The position numbers were made by a program, and so were the translations under genes. Under the pieces are notes generated by a model that worked only from the letters and a program-made list of their open reading frames with translations, searched no databases and was not told the origin of the DNA. Shown in pieces: positions 11,501-18,670 of a stretch of 64,000 bases of DNA; position 1 is the stretch's first letter; each line of letters opens with the position of its first letter. The DNA comes from JAHBNG01 sp039028975 (GTDB lineage Bacteria; Chloroflexota; Anaerolineae; Caldilineales; Caldilineaceae), in the NCBI GenBank assembly GCA_039028975.1, contig JBCCHB010000010.1:91292-155291 (forward strand), in the 5' to 3' direction.

Positions 11501-14500
11501 TCCAATTTAACTGGTCGATGGATTCGCTCAGAAGAAGCCATAGCTCCTTCTTATTGGGTGAATCATTTACGACACACAGTGCGCTTTACAGATGGAATAA
11601 AAACCTTATTGGAAGAGGAGGATGGGATTTTTCTCGAAGTGGGTCCAGGCCATGCCCTAACTTCACTAGTTAAACAGCACCCAATGCATCCAACACAAAC
11701 AGCTTTGGCAACGATGCGCCATCCACGGAAAAAGCAATCCGATATTGAATGCCTGTTGTCGGCGATTGCCCAAACATGGATTGCAGGTGGCGTCATTGAT
11801 TGGGATGGGTTCTATCAGCATGAAGAACGCCGTCGTCTATCCTTGCCGACCTACCCATTTGAGCGTCAAAAATATTGGGTAGATGTACCCAAGCGACGTC
11901 GTGGAGTGGAGCAGTTGCGACCGCTGATTGATACGATGTCTCGGTTGCCTCTTGATGGCAAGATACTCTTTGAAACCGATGTGAGTACGGATACGCTACC
12001 CTTCCTACAGGATCATGTGGTCTATGACACAGTGGTTTCACCGGGTGCTTGCCACCTCTCGATGGTCTTGAGTGCTGGTGAGTTAGCTTGGCAGAAAAGA
12101 ATCCAGCCGAGGCAATGCTATGAACTGAGTGATGTGATCCTCCCGCAAGCACTAGCCTTGGATGAGGGTCAGAACCGTCTGGCGCAGACTGTCCTGACCC
12201 CACTGCAAGAGCAGCACCAAGGGACCCAAGCCCAATTTCAACTGATCAGTTTTGAGCCGGAAATGGACTTGCTTGAGCAAGATGCGACCATGACCCATGC
12301 GATGGGTGTGGTTGGCCTGAAAGAGCCTTCTTTTGAGCAATCATTCAGCAACGGTACAAGGCTTCGTGAGATTCAAACATACTGCCAACAACTGGTGCAG
12401 GTTCCCTCTGTAGTCGATGAGTTTGGCACCTTCATGGGTGCTAGCTTTCGCTGGATTGATGCGGTGTGGCACCCTACGACAGATAATGGAATGCCGCCAG
12501 AAGAGGTGCTAACCCAATTGCGTTGCCCTGATGTCATCGGCGATCTAAAGGGGTATATAATTCATCCTGGGCTGTTGGATGCTTGCTTCCAAACAGCAGC
12601 ACTGGCACGGGAGATGAGTGAGACAGAAGATGCATCTGATGTTGTCCTGCCCTTTGCTGTAAATTCATTACAACTCTATGCCCAGACTAACCAAACGGCA
12701 GCCGTAGAATCATCGCCTTCAAGGACGTGGTGGTGCCACGCCAAAAAGATAACACCACTCAAGTGGGATATCCACCTTTTTGATATGTCGGGGGCAGTGG
12801 TGGCAAAGATAGATGGGTTTGAGATGCGTAAGGCGTCAGCCAGTGCCATACATACCACGCGGCTGCGCACAGAATGGCTGCAACATATAACATGGCAAGC
12901 GGAACCCCTTACTGAACCCACAGGCAAGCGACCAGATTGCTGGGTCATTGTAGGTCTGTTGAGTGAGGTGAGTGAGGCGCTGGCAGAGGCGTTGGCAGCA
13001 TCACGTCAGTCCAAAGTGCTACCTGTTTATTGTTTGGATGCATCGGCACAAAAAAGCGATATTGCACATCAACTTATAGAAATTGCCTCGCAACATCGAG
13101 CGATTGGCGTGGTCTATCTTGGCATTCATGCTGAGTCTGGGCCGGCGGAGGCAGTTGCCGATGATGCCTTAGCCCTGTGTACAGGGCTTCTTCACTTAAC
13201 CCAATCCCTTGTCGAGCACGAGATAGAGACTCAGCTTTGGATCGCTACCCAAGGTTGTCAAGGTGTTTCAATGGAAACGGCTATAGCCGTTCCACCCCCA
13301 CCTAACCTCCCCCAGAGTGGGGGAGGAACCGAGACAGTCCCCTACCCAGTTTGGAGGGGTACAACACACGATCAAGTGGGTGCCACAGCTGCGGCGGGAA
13401 CGCTGTGGGGCTTTGGACGCAGCCTGATGCACGAACACCCACGTTTAAATACGGTTTGTGTAGACTTGGGTGCTTATGACGATACCCATACTCAGGTATC
13501 AGCACTGGTCGCTGAGTTAGCCACTGAGTTGGTTAACAGCTATGGTCATCTTTCTCAAGCACGAGAGGTCGCCTACCAACAGCAGACACGTTATGTTGCG
13601 CAGTTAAATACATGGGAACTGCCAACCAAAGATGTACGTGTACCACTGCTACTTCAATTGAGTGCCTATGGTTTGCTCGACCATCTGACATTTGTTCCGC
13701 AAACGCGCCAGCGCCCCCAGCCAGATGAAATTGAAGTGGCCGTTTGCGCTGCGGGGCTAAACTTCCGCGATGTACTAAATGCATTGGGGATGTTCGAAGC
13801 ACATTATGCCGCATTAGGCGTTACAGAGGCCAAAGATGTGGGGCTTGGGTCTGAATATGTTGGTATCGTGTCGGCTGTTGGCACCGATGTGACCCATATA
13901 GCTGTTGGCGACCGCGTGATGGGTCTTGCCGCCCGTGAAGGAACCTTTGCCAACTACATGACAATCCCTGCGGAACGAGCTGTACCCATTCCTGATGGCG
14001 TCAACGATGAGGAGGCAGCAACGATCCCACTGGCCTTTCTGACTGCATGGTATGGATTGGTGACATTGGCAAAACTCCAGCCCGGAGAGCGCATCCTGAT
14101 TCATGCCGCTGCTGGCGGTGTAGGACAGGCGGCTGCCCAGATTGCGCAAGCCATCGGTGCAGAGGTGATTGCCACCGCCAGCCCCAATAAACAGCCGTTT
14201 CTGCGCGAGCAAGGTATTCAACATGTCGCCAATTCGCGCACCCTTGAGTTTGTGGATGAGATTTTGGCGTTGACTGATGGCAAAGGAGTTGATGTTGTCC
14301 TCAACAGTCTCAATGGCTCATTTATTGACGCCAGTTTTGATATCCTCGCACAACAGGGGCGCTTTGTAGAGATAGGCAGGATTGACATCTGGAGCCATGA
14401 AGAGGTGGCCCAGCGGCGACCAGATGCCACCTACTATCCCTTTGATCTGAGCGAGGAGATGGCCGCGGATAATGGGCTGGAAACCAGACTGTGGGCAGAG

Positions 14501-15928
14501 CTCACGGTACAATTCGGCATGGGTCGCTTAAAGCCGCTGCCCAAAGTGACCTTTCCTTTTGCCGATGCCATTGCTGCTTTCCGCTATATGCAGCAAGCCC
14601 AGCATATCGGCAAGATTGTCCTCCACATTGAACCACCTGCACTGCCTGAATCACCAAGGGCAGAATATGCTCAAGACCAATCAGCCATCGTGGAGGTCGA
14701 TACCGTGGAGGTTGATATCATACACTCCGATGCCACTTATCTAGTTACAGGTGGTCTTGGAGCCTTGGGCTTACAGGTTGCCCAGCAACTGGTTGAAGAG
14801 GGCGCAAAACATCTTGTCCTGACAGGACGGCGTGGTGTGACCAGTGCAGAGCAGCAAGAAGCCATCGACGCCCTTCAACAACAGGGCGCAGTGGTGCATG
14901 TTGTGGCCGCGGATATAGCCGATAGAGAGGATGCTCGGCGAGTGTTGGACGAGTGTACTGCCATAGCACCGTTACGTGGCATCATCCATGCGGCTGGATT
15001 GATTGATGATGGTGTTTTGACGGCTCAAACACCCGAACGATTTGAAACTGTGATGCGCCCCAAAGTGGCGGGCACATGGCATCTCCATACGCTAACGACA
15101 GAGATGGACCTTGATTTCTTTGTCTGTTTCTCCTCGATTGGATCGCTCCTCGGTTCTGCGGGACAGAGCAACTATGCGGCGGCCAATGCCTTCATGGATA
15201 CGCTGATGCGACAACGCCATGTGCTGGACTTACCTGGATTGAGTATCAACTGGGGGGCCTGGTCAGATGTAGGGTTGGCGGCTCACCTGACGGAGAAAGC
15301 GCAATTACAGGGTTTGGGCATGATATCGCCCCAACAAGGACGGCATCTCACCTCATATCTGCTCCAACAGCCCGCTTCCAACATCGGTGGACAAATTGGT
15401 GTCGTCCCCAGACAAGTTGCCCCAAGACAATACAGGGCGACAACACCTGTAGCGGACAAATCAGAGCGTGAGCTGCGAGAGCGTTTAGCAGAGTTGCCCG
15501 TCGAAGAACAACGAGCGTATCTGGATATCCAGATTCACCATGAATTGATAGCGGTTCTAGGCCTGCGTTCAGAAAGTATGATCAGCCACGATGCCCGCCT
15601 CTTTGATGTTGGGCTAGACTCTCTGACGGCAATAGAGCTAAAAAATCGGCTCTCAGCCAAACTGGACGTGGCTCTGCCAGCCACCATACTCTTTGATTAT
15701 CCCACCCTTGATGTTCTGGGGCACTATCTATTGCACGATGTCTTGGCATTATCAATCGAAAGCGGCAATGGAGAGAACCCTGATTCGATAGCATCAACGA
15801 CGAAACATAGAAACATAGGCGATGATATAGATATGGCCGCCCCCCAAATGGATACCGAACTTGAATCACTATCTAAAGATGAATTAACGGATATTTTGGC
15901 GGCAAAGCTAGATAGACTAGGGGTCTAA
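5540..15928 (+). CDS. Hybrid NRPS-PKS: docking-C-A-PCP-KS-AT-DH-ER-KR-ACP
   Basis: The protein adds one amino acid and then one fully reduced two-carbon unit. Residues 1-55 form a TubC-type docking domain. C is about 74-515 (NMHHIISDGWS), A about 575-1110, PCP near 1170 (GGHSLL). KS is about 1238-1665 with Cys1410 (TACSTS). AT is about 1758-2070 with Ser1860 (GHSMGE); the specificity loop reads VAAH rather than HAFH or YASH. DH is about 2120-2400 with His2159, but the usual HxxxGxxxxP reads HxxxDxxxxP. ER is about 2700-3010 (GLNFRDVLNALG). KR is about 3055-3240 (TGGLGALG, Tyr at about 3212), ACP near 3361 (GLDSL). The A-domain pocket reads DVGSIAAIYK, the same as A1 of the upstream protein, and long stretches are nearly identical in DNA. 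C-rich hairpin repeats are inserted in frame near 5955-6060 and 13290-13330. The C-terminal helix (SKDELTDILAAKLDRL) looks like a PKS docking helix for the next synthase. Confidence 0.95.
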   Translation: MKTVYQLIEVLQNLDIHLYEFDGKIRVRDTHNRLTDQHRQQIRRLRVPLLEFLSDSSTSVTAIDLIRPRASTAPPPLSFAQQRLWFLDKMEPESAFYNIPTLLRLTGQLDVAALEESFRYLIERHESLRTIFGPHSSRNRGGVLPPPNLPHSGGGTDTSTAKLRLPPHVGEGWGGVDHDGEAYQLIHPPSWAAQFTLAITPVADEGEAQRLAQIEATTPFDLSEGPLLRVQLLQIADVVSSASSAGSLTGSEMRFLLVINMHHIISDGWSMDVLVRELTHAYRAYTVGQQPTLPDLPIQYADFALWQRDYLSGERLEAQLAYWRTQLAGAPALLELPTDRPRPPKQSYRGAHYAFELNADLTAKLNQLAQAHDATLFMVILAAFNVLLARYSRQDDIVVGSPIANRNRAEIEGLIGVFANSLVLRTQLEDNPSFTELLAQVRQTTLDAYQHQDLPFEQLVDALALTRSLSYSPLFQVMLVLQNAEMVEFDLSTPSSLGTSLIATMQPAVSASAKFDITLNLIEQGKEDGLQGIIEYATDLFEESTIARLASYFTVLLEGVVSQPEQPVHQLPMLTGAEYHQIVHEWNDTAVDFGEPQTIHALFEGQVKRTPNAVALIFENEQLTYHELNERAHQLAHHLIELGVYADTLVAVSMERSIEIVVSLLAILKAGGAYVPIDPTYPKERIHYMLADSAAPILLTQSHLPLASFTGDDGVEGSTSQSMHVLAVDAMMTTWAAQPTANPQTPTLRAQRAPAQSTASVDDLAYVIYTSGSTGQPKGVAIPHGNLYNLVRDNIERFAVAEDSCVMHAPTFGFDVEVGDLFMTLCSGAKLYLPIPEKLVGSFLGEQLRQSKATHVSLTPTALSTLPVEPYPHLQQMIVAGEALPDALTQSWLPHTSVWNAYGPTENTIYTTAARCQIGEKVHIGRPTANVKTFILGNAGNPVPMGIAGELHIGGAQLAREYLNRPELTAERFINHPEFGRLYKTGDLCRWLLDGNIEYIGRTDFQVKLRGFRIELGEIENALLAQDGVREAVVLARAEKGDKRLVAYLVAELKSGKVEGGKVEGNDTDPSTLKPFNPSTLRQTLAQQLPDYMIPAAFVFLDAMPLSPNGKLDRGALAGHPLEPDANAATTTNYVMPQSAIERQIVEIWQTLIQVERVGLYDNFFELGGHSLLTIHVQQQLKTLYAYNVSVTDLFQYPTVHQLATYLQQKNNIESESPTLNRTSIHSHVEDHIQNQNRDIAVIGMACRFPDVDSVDEFWEKLRDGIELVSTFSDEELLAAGVDQTLLENPAYVNVGARIADAAQFDAHFFGFTPNEARLLDPQHRFFLECAQTALDDAGYDPATYDDAIGVYAGAGMNTYLHNNLSFAESMDDSVKIFQHAISNDKDYLPTQVSYRLNLKGPSVNVQTACSTSLVAVHLATQSLLNGECQMALAGGVSIPFPQDRGYLYQEGMIMSPDGHCRAFDAKAQGTVGGCGVGIVVLKRAEDALKDGDVIHAIIKGTAINNDGSAKMNYTAPSVDGQRSVIRAAQHAAGVEAETISYIEAHGTGTKIGDPIEIAALTQAFQSEKRGFCAIGSVKTNMGHADAAAGIAGLIKTVLSLKHGLLPPTLHFSAPNPEIDFANSPFYVNSELSTWQTTDGTPRRAGISSFGIGGTNAHVIVEEAPAADALPSSSRPVQLLMLSAKTESALATMSATLADYLSQHPENSLSDTAYTLQVGRQRHPHRQVWIGQNQKDAIQHLQTTEQVMDGVHEQNYSPILFMFPGGGVQHIEMGADLYTHEPVFRKAMNQCAVWLEPHLGVNICQLIYQSTDELSSEHHRFEHEFKQTKFALPLLFATEYALAQLLMSWGIQPRAMIGHSMGEYVAACLADVFTLEDALSLVLKRGQLFDELPSGSMLSVTLSVEALQPYLGDHLSIAATNAPTLCTVAGPTEEIMKLAESLTADQVSYRHIHIAVAAHSAMLTPILERFHAFVSTISLSPPTIPFISNLTGRWIRSEEAIAPSYWVNHLRHTVRFTDGIKTLLEEEDGIFLEVGPGHALTSLVKQHPMHPTQTALATMRHPRKKQSDIECLLSAIAQTWIAGGVIDWDGFYQHEERRRLSLPTYPFERQKYWVDVPKRRRGVEQLRPLIDTMSRLPLDGKILFETDVSTDTLPFLQDHVVYDTVVSPGACHLSMVLSAGELAWQKRIQPRQCYELSDVILPQALALDEGQNRLAQTVLTPLQEQHQGTQAQFQLISFEPEMDLLEQDATMTHAMGVVGLKEPSFEQSFSNGTRLREIQTYCQQLVQVPSVVDEFGTFMGASFRWIDAVWHPTTDNGMPPEEVLTQLRCPDVIGDLKGYIIHPGLLDACFQTAALAREMSETEDASDVVLPFAVNSLQLYAQTNQTAAVESSPSRTWWCHAKKITPLKWDIHLFDMSGAVVAKIDGFEMRKASASAIHTTRLRTEWLQHITWQAEPLTEPTGKRPDCWVIVGLLSEVSEALAEALAASRQSKVLPVYCLDASAQKSDIAHQLIEIASQHRAIGVVYLGIHAESGPAEAVADDALALCTGLLHLTQSLVEHEIETQLWIATQGCQGVSMETAIAVPPPPNLPQSGGGTETVPYPVWRGTTHDQVGATAAAGTLWGFGRSLMHEHPRLNTVCVDLGAYDDTHTQVSALVAELATELVNSYGHLSQAREVAYQQQTRYVAQLNTWELPTKDVRVPLLLQLSAYGLLDHLTFVPQTRQRPQPDEIEVAVCAAGLNFRDVLNALGMFEAHYAALGVTEAKDVGLGSEYVGIVSAVGTDVTHIAVGDRVMGLAAREGTFANYMTIPAERAVPIPDGVNDEEAATIPLAFLTAWYGLVTLAKLQPGERILIHAAAGGVGQAAAQIAQAIGAEVIATASPNKQPFLREQGIQHVANSRTLEFVDEILALTDGKGVDVVLNSLNGSFIDASFDILAQQGRFVEIGRIDIWSHEEVAQRRPDATYYPFDLSEEMAADNGLETRLWAELTVQFGMGRLKPLPKVTFPFADAIAAFRYMQQAQHIGKIVLHIEPPALPESPRAEYAQDQSAIVEVDTVEVDIIHSDATYLVTGGLGALGLQVAQQLVEEGAKHLVLTGRRGVTSAEQQEAIDALQQQGAVVHVVAADIADREDARRVLDECTAIAPLRGIIHAAGLIDDGVLTAQTPERFETVMRPKVAGTWHLHTLTTEMDLDFFVCFSSIGSLLGSAGQSNYAAANAFMDTLMRQRHVLDLPGLSINWGAWSDVGLAAHLTEKAQLQGLGMISPQQGRHLTSYLLQQPASNIGGQIGVVPRQVAPRQYRATTPVADKSERELRERLAELPVEEQRAYLDIQIHHELIAVLGLRSESMISHDARLFDVGLDSLTAIELKNRLSAKLDVALPATILFDYPTLDVLGHYLLHDVLALSIESGNGENPDSIASTTKHRNIGDDIDMAAPQMDTELESLSKDELTDILAAKLDRLGV
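5983..6054 (+). repeat. Two adjacent C-rich hairpin repeats inside C domain
   Basis: CCTCCCCC-ATTCT-GGGGGAGG at 5983-6003 and CCCTCCCC-ACGTT-GGGGAGGG at 6034-6054, both perfect 8-bp stems with 5-nt loops. They sit in frame at the same C-domain loop (after FGPHSS) as the copy at 2331. Confidence 0.88.
6259..6294. repeat. Degenerate REP-like element in C-domain coding sequence
   Basis: CTTCGGCTAG and GGCAGGCTCA, then CCGGCTCAG, resemble diverged arms of the element at 15975. The insert encodes SASSAGSLTGSEM in the C domain just before the LLVINMHH strand. Confidence 0.5.
7781..7807. repeat. Deleted REP-like element in A-domain coding sequence
   Basis: CTTCGCGCCCAAAGGGCACC followed by CGCTCAG looks like the element at 15975 in reverse orientation with part of one arm lost. 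It lies at the same A-domain site as the arm at 708-722. Confidence 0.7.
8695..8783. repeat. In-frame heptamer/octamer repeat at A-domain hinge
   Basis: AAGTGGAA/GGTGGAAA units, then CCTTTCAAC/CCTTCAAC units. Position and flanks match the element at 1621-1695, with an extra GTGGAA-type copy, showing expansion after duplication of the A domain. Confidence 0.8.
13306..13326 (+). repeat. C-rich hairpin repeat inside KR region
   Basis: CCTCCCCC-AGAGT-GGGGGAGG, a perfect 8-bp stem. The 40 bp around it, starting CCCCCACCTAA, nearly match the copy at 5983. It is read in frame as PPPPNLPQSGGG. Confidence 0.88.
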
Positions 15929-16095
15929 GCTTCGGAACACCAATCTGTCTCTGGCGAAGTAGCCGTTCAGTCTCCTGAGCCTGTCGAAGGGGCGGGTGCC
16001 CTTGGGGCGCGACTTCGACAAGCTCAGCCTACAGAAGGAGTGAATGGTTATCTGATGAATAACAACGGGGATGAAGGGGGATCAAGGGGACATAT
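15929..16095. other. Intergenic region with REP-like hairpin and ribosome-binding site
   Basis: 167 bp between the second synthase and the MDR gene. It holds the hairpin at 15975-16027 and the AGGGGA ribosome-binding site at 16085-16090. No promoter stands out, so transcription may read through. Confidence 0.7.
15975..16027. repeat. REP-like hairpin, arm CTGAGCCTGTCGAAG
   Basis: CTGAGCCTGTCGAAG (15975-15989) and CTTCGACAAGCTCAG (16013-16027) pair at 14 of 15 positions around a GC-rich loop containing GGGCGGGTGCCC. Pieces of the same element occur inside coding sequence at 708-722, 1575-1597, 5302-5317, 6259-6294 and 7781-7807. Confidence 0.85.
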
Positions 16096-17205
16096 ATGGG
16101 AACAGTATCAACGGAAGCGTGGGTTTTATATAATGGACACGGGAGCAATGAGTCAAGCAATTTAATAAAAGAAATATTTACGTTTCCAGATATTTCAGAA
16201 GATGAAGTACTCGCTGAACCTCTCTACGGTTGCTGGGAAGGAAATATGAGCCATGCGCTCAATCGTCACCCAATTGATATTTGCGTGGCGCGGGATGAGG
16301 AAAAGGTTGTGATTGGGAATGCTGGCGTTGTAAGGGTTACCAAAACAGGGAGCGCTGTTAAAGATCTTAATGAAGGAGATATCTGTCTTGTCTTCTGTAA
16401 TGGTATTTGGGACGACTATGGTTATCCCATAAAGATCTTGGGGTATGATGCTCCGCAGACAATGGGTGTTTTGGCGAAAACAATGAAACTCCATGCCCGA
16501 CAATTACTCCCGATTCCAGAAGAGAGCCCCTTTTCGTACCAACAGTGGGCTGCCTTTTCTCTCCGTTATATTACCGCCTATGCAAACTGGACTGTGGCTT
16601 ATCATTGTTGGCGTTCACAAATGCTATCCGTTGATCCCCAAGATATTTTTGTGTGTGCCTGGGGTGGTGGCGTGTCACTAGCCGAGATCACGTTAGCAAA
16701 GTTGATGGGTTGTCAGGTTGCCATGGTCGCATCAACGACAGAAAGATTGGCTTTGCTTAACAGGTTGGGCATTTATGCCATTGACCGACGTCCAGTAGAT
16801 GGCGTTGATTTTGAAGAGAAATTTATTGATATCGTCAACAGCAAGACAGGGGGCAAAGGTGTATCAATCTTCATCGATAATATCGGTACCCCTGTCTACA
16901 GGCTAACGGTGAAGGCGCTTGCCCGCCAAGGCGTCATCGCAACAACGGGCTGGAAGCACGGTGCTGTGTTGCCGATGTCGCGCGCCCTTGAATGTATTAA
17001 TCGGCACCTGTATGTCCACACCCACTATGCACGTTATGCAGAAGGCATCACTGCTATGGATTTCGCCCACGAGAACCAGTGGATGGCTCCCATAGCCAAA
17101 GAGGAGAAGGTCTATGGGTGGGATGAGATTCCTCGCTTAGCAGAAGATTATGCATCAGGCCAAATCGCGAGCTATTTCCCCATATTTTCGATTAATGATT
17201 GCTGA
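16096..17205 (+). CDS. Medium-chain (zinc-type/quinone-oxidoreductase-like) dehydrogenase/reductase
   Basis: A 369-residue free-standing MDR-superfamily oxidoreductase. The N-terminal half has the GroES-like layout. The nucleotide-binding half contains a Rossmann start (VCAWGGGVSLAEITLAKLMG) followed by the expected beta-strand and NIGTP region. The usual zinc-ligand pattern is not obvious, so it may be a zinc-free enoyl or quinone-type reductase. AGGGGA lies 5 bp before the ATG and supports this start. It sits between the second and third synthases and overlaps the leader of the KAS III gene, so MDR, KAS III and ACP look like one transcription unit within the cluster. It probably modifies an acyl group carried on the downstream free ACP, but substrate and direction of reaction are unknown. 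Confidence 0.75.
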   Translation: MGTVSTEAWVLYNGHGSNESSNLIKEIFTFPDISEDEVLAEPLYGCWEGNMSHALNRHPIDICVARDEEKVVIGNAGVVRVTKTGSAVKDLNEGDICLVFCNGIWDDYGYPIKILGYDAPQTMGVLAKTMKLHARQLLPIPEESPFSYQQWAAFSLRYITAYANWTVAYHCWRSQMLSVDPQDIFVCAWGGGVSLAEITLAKLMGCQVAMVASTTERLALLNRLGIYAIDRRPVDGVDFEEKFIDIVNSKTGGKGVSIFIDNIGTPVYRLTVKALARQGVIATTGWKHGAVLPMSRALECINRHLYVHTHYARYAEGITAMDFAHENQWMAPIAKEEKVYGWDEIPRLAEDYASGQIASYFPIFSINDC

Positions 17206-17227
17206 TAGAGATAGAGGGGTTCTTACG

Positions 17228-18178
17228 GTGCAAGCACAACTATCAAAGCCTAAAGTAAAACTTCATTCGATTGGCGTTTATATCGCCGAAGATCGAGAAT
17301 CAAATCTAGCCAAAATGGATCAGTTTGGGATCACGCAATTGTTCCTGGAAGAGAAACTTGGCGTGATCGAACGGGCGGTAAAGAAAAAAGAAGAACCGAC
17401 GAGCGATCTCTGCCTAAAGGCTTTCCAAGATTTGAACGCAGATAACTCAATCGACCTTGCTCAAATTCAACTCTTATGTGTCGTAACCCAGAATCCTGAC
17501 TTTAAAATTCCCTATACAGCTGCGATTGTCCATCAGAAACTGGGCCTCAGCAAACACTGCATGACCTTTGACATCGCCCAAGGATGTTCTGGATATACCC
17601 ATGCGCTTACGGTCCTCGATGCCTTGATGGAATCGTTACAGTTGGACCATGCCCTGCTCTTTACCTGTGATCCTTATTCAGAAATTGTCGATAGCAGTGA
17701 TAAAAATACAGCCTTGCTCTTCGGCGATGCGGCCTCTGTTTCCTACCTGACCAGAGAGGAACGAGGCTATGTATTAGTTGACAGTAACTTTGGGACGGCC
17801 CCCGACAGCTATACCTGCCTACAGTGCAGCGATTCACTCTCGATGGATGGACGTGCTGTTTTCACCAATGCGGTGAACGAGGTCCCCAAAAGTATCCAAA
17901 CCTTGCTGGATAAGAATCGCCTAACCCTAGACGACATTGATTTGATTCTGCTGCATCAAGGCTCCAAATTAGTTGTAGAATACATCAAAAAGATGTTATC
18001 TGTTGCGCCAGAAAAGGTACCCTTCGCCATCGAGATGGTTGGCAACACCATATCATCTTCAATTCCGCTGCTTTTCAAAGAGCCGCTGCAGCAACAAATA
18101 CATCCGCGAGTGATTTTGAGTGGCTTCGGTGTGGGCTTTTCCTGGGGTAGTTGTTTGATAGAGCTATCTAACTTATAA
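17228..18178 (+). CDS. FabH-like 3-oxoacyl-ACP synthase III / acyltransferase
   Basis: A thiolase-fold KAS III enzyme of 316 residues from GTG 17228. The start is chosen because GAGGGG lies 8 bp upstream; ATG 17195 and an earlier in-frame ATG at 17150 lack a ribosome-binding site and overlap the MDR gene. The Cys-His-Asn triad is visible as Cys120 (QGCSGY), His243 (LLHQGS) and Asn273 (GNTISSS), almost at the E. coli FabH positions. The end reads GFGVGFSWGS, typical of the family. FabH relatives in natural-product clusters either condense a carrier-bound starter with malonyl-ACP or move an acyl group between carriers, as CloN2 does with pyrrole-2-carboxyl in clorobiocin. The ACP gene follows after 27 bp. 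I infer it acts on the acyl group of that ACP; whether it condenses or transfers cannot be told from sequence. Confidence 0.88.
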   Translation: MQAQLSKPKVKLHSIGVYIAEDRESNLAKMDQFGITQLFLEEKLGVIERAVKKKEEPTSDLCLKAFQDLNADNSIDLAQIQLLCVVTQNPDFKIPYTAAIVHQKLGLSKHCMTFDIAQGCSGYTHALTVLDALMESLQLDHALLFTCDPYSEIVDSSDKNTALLFGDAASVSYLTREERGYVLVDSNFGTAPDSYTCLQCSDSLSMDGRAVFTNAVNEVPKSIQTLLDKNRLTLDDIDLILLHQGSKLVVEYIKKMLSVAPEKVPFAIEMVGNTISSSIPLLFKEPLQQQIHPRVILSGFGVGFSWGSCLIELSNL

Positions 18179-18205
18179 CAATAAATTTATAAAGGTACAC
18201 GAATT

Positions 18206-18436
18206 ATGAAAACGATAGAAGATGTCTTGGCATTAACTCAAAAAAATGAGCTGTTAAAAATGCCAGAGGATTTACAAACAGATGCTCCACTTGCCGAACA
18301 AGGAATTGATTCTCTTGATCTAATTATGTTATTCCATGAAGTGGAGGGGAGCTTTGGGATAAAAATCTCAGAAGAACAGGCCAAAGAGCTACAGAGTCTA
18401 GAAGATATCGTAAATTTCCTGAATGTAAACACCTAA
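18206..18436 (+). CDS. Free-standing acyl/peptidyl carrier protein
   Basis: A 76-residue carrier protein with the phosphopantetheine attachment serine at Ser36 (QGIDSLDLIMLF). AAAGG lies about 9 bp before the ATG. The acidic helix II region and FGIKISEE stretch resemble the small PltL/RedO-type carriers that hold proline in pyrrole biosynthesis, as well as general type II ACPs. It ends a tight MDR-KAS III-ACP group. It is the only free carrier protein in the window, and so the best candidate partner for the free-standing prolyl-AMP-ligase-like enzyme and the flavin dehydrogenase at 43711-46527. That pairing is an inference; the genes are 25 kb apart. Confidence 0.9.
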   Translation: MKTIEDVLALTQKNELLKMPEDLQTDAPLAEQGIDSLDLIMLFHEVEGSFGIKISEEQAKELQSLEDIVNFLNVNT

Positions 18437-18670
18437 TGCTGCTAGGCTGTATATACTTAGCTCTATCATAGATGAGAATAATCTACTCGACGAAACGCTA
18501 TTGGCTTATTCTCTTCTTGAAATGGGCGCTTCGCCATCTATGGCCAACCGCAGTATACATACTCCGTAGACCGCAGTTCAGCGCGCTTAGTGCCGCACGT
18601 GGGTGTGCTCACTAAACAATTGCGGTCTACTGATACGATTACAAAAACTGGGCGAACTAGGGGCTAGAAC
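18437..18670. other. Intergenic region with a long imperfect hairpin
   Basis: 234 bp between the carrier protein and the next PKS. The clearest element is an inverted repeat at 18566-18630, listed separately. AGGGG at 18659-18663 is the ribosome-binding site for the TTG start at 18671. No convincing ORF is present. Confidence 0.7.
18566..18630. repeat. 65-bp imperfect inverted repeat upstream of PKS gene
   Basis: The arm GTAGACCGCA (18566-18575) is matched perfectly by TGCGGTCTAC (18621-18630). Pairing extends inward with one mismatch, then again through TTAGTG against CACTAA and GTG..GCAC against GTGC..CAC. It may be a REP-like element, or an RNA hairpin 40 bp before the TTG start that affects read-through into the PKS gene. 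It has no T-tract, so a simple rho-independent terminator is unlikely. Confidence 0.65.
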
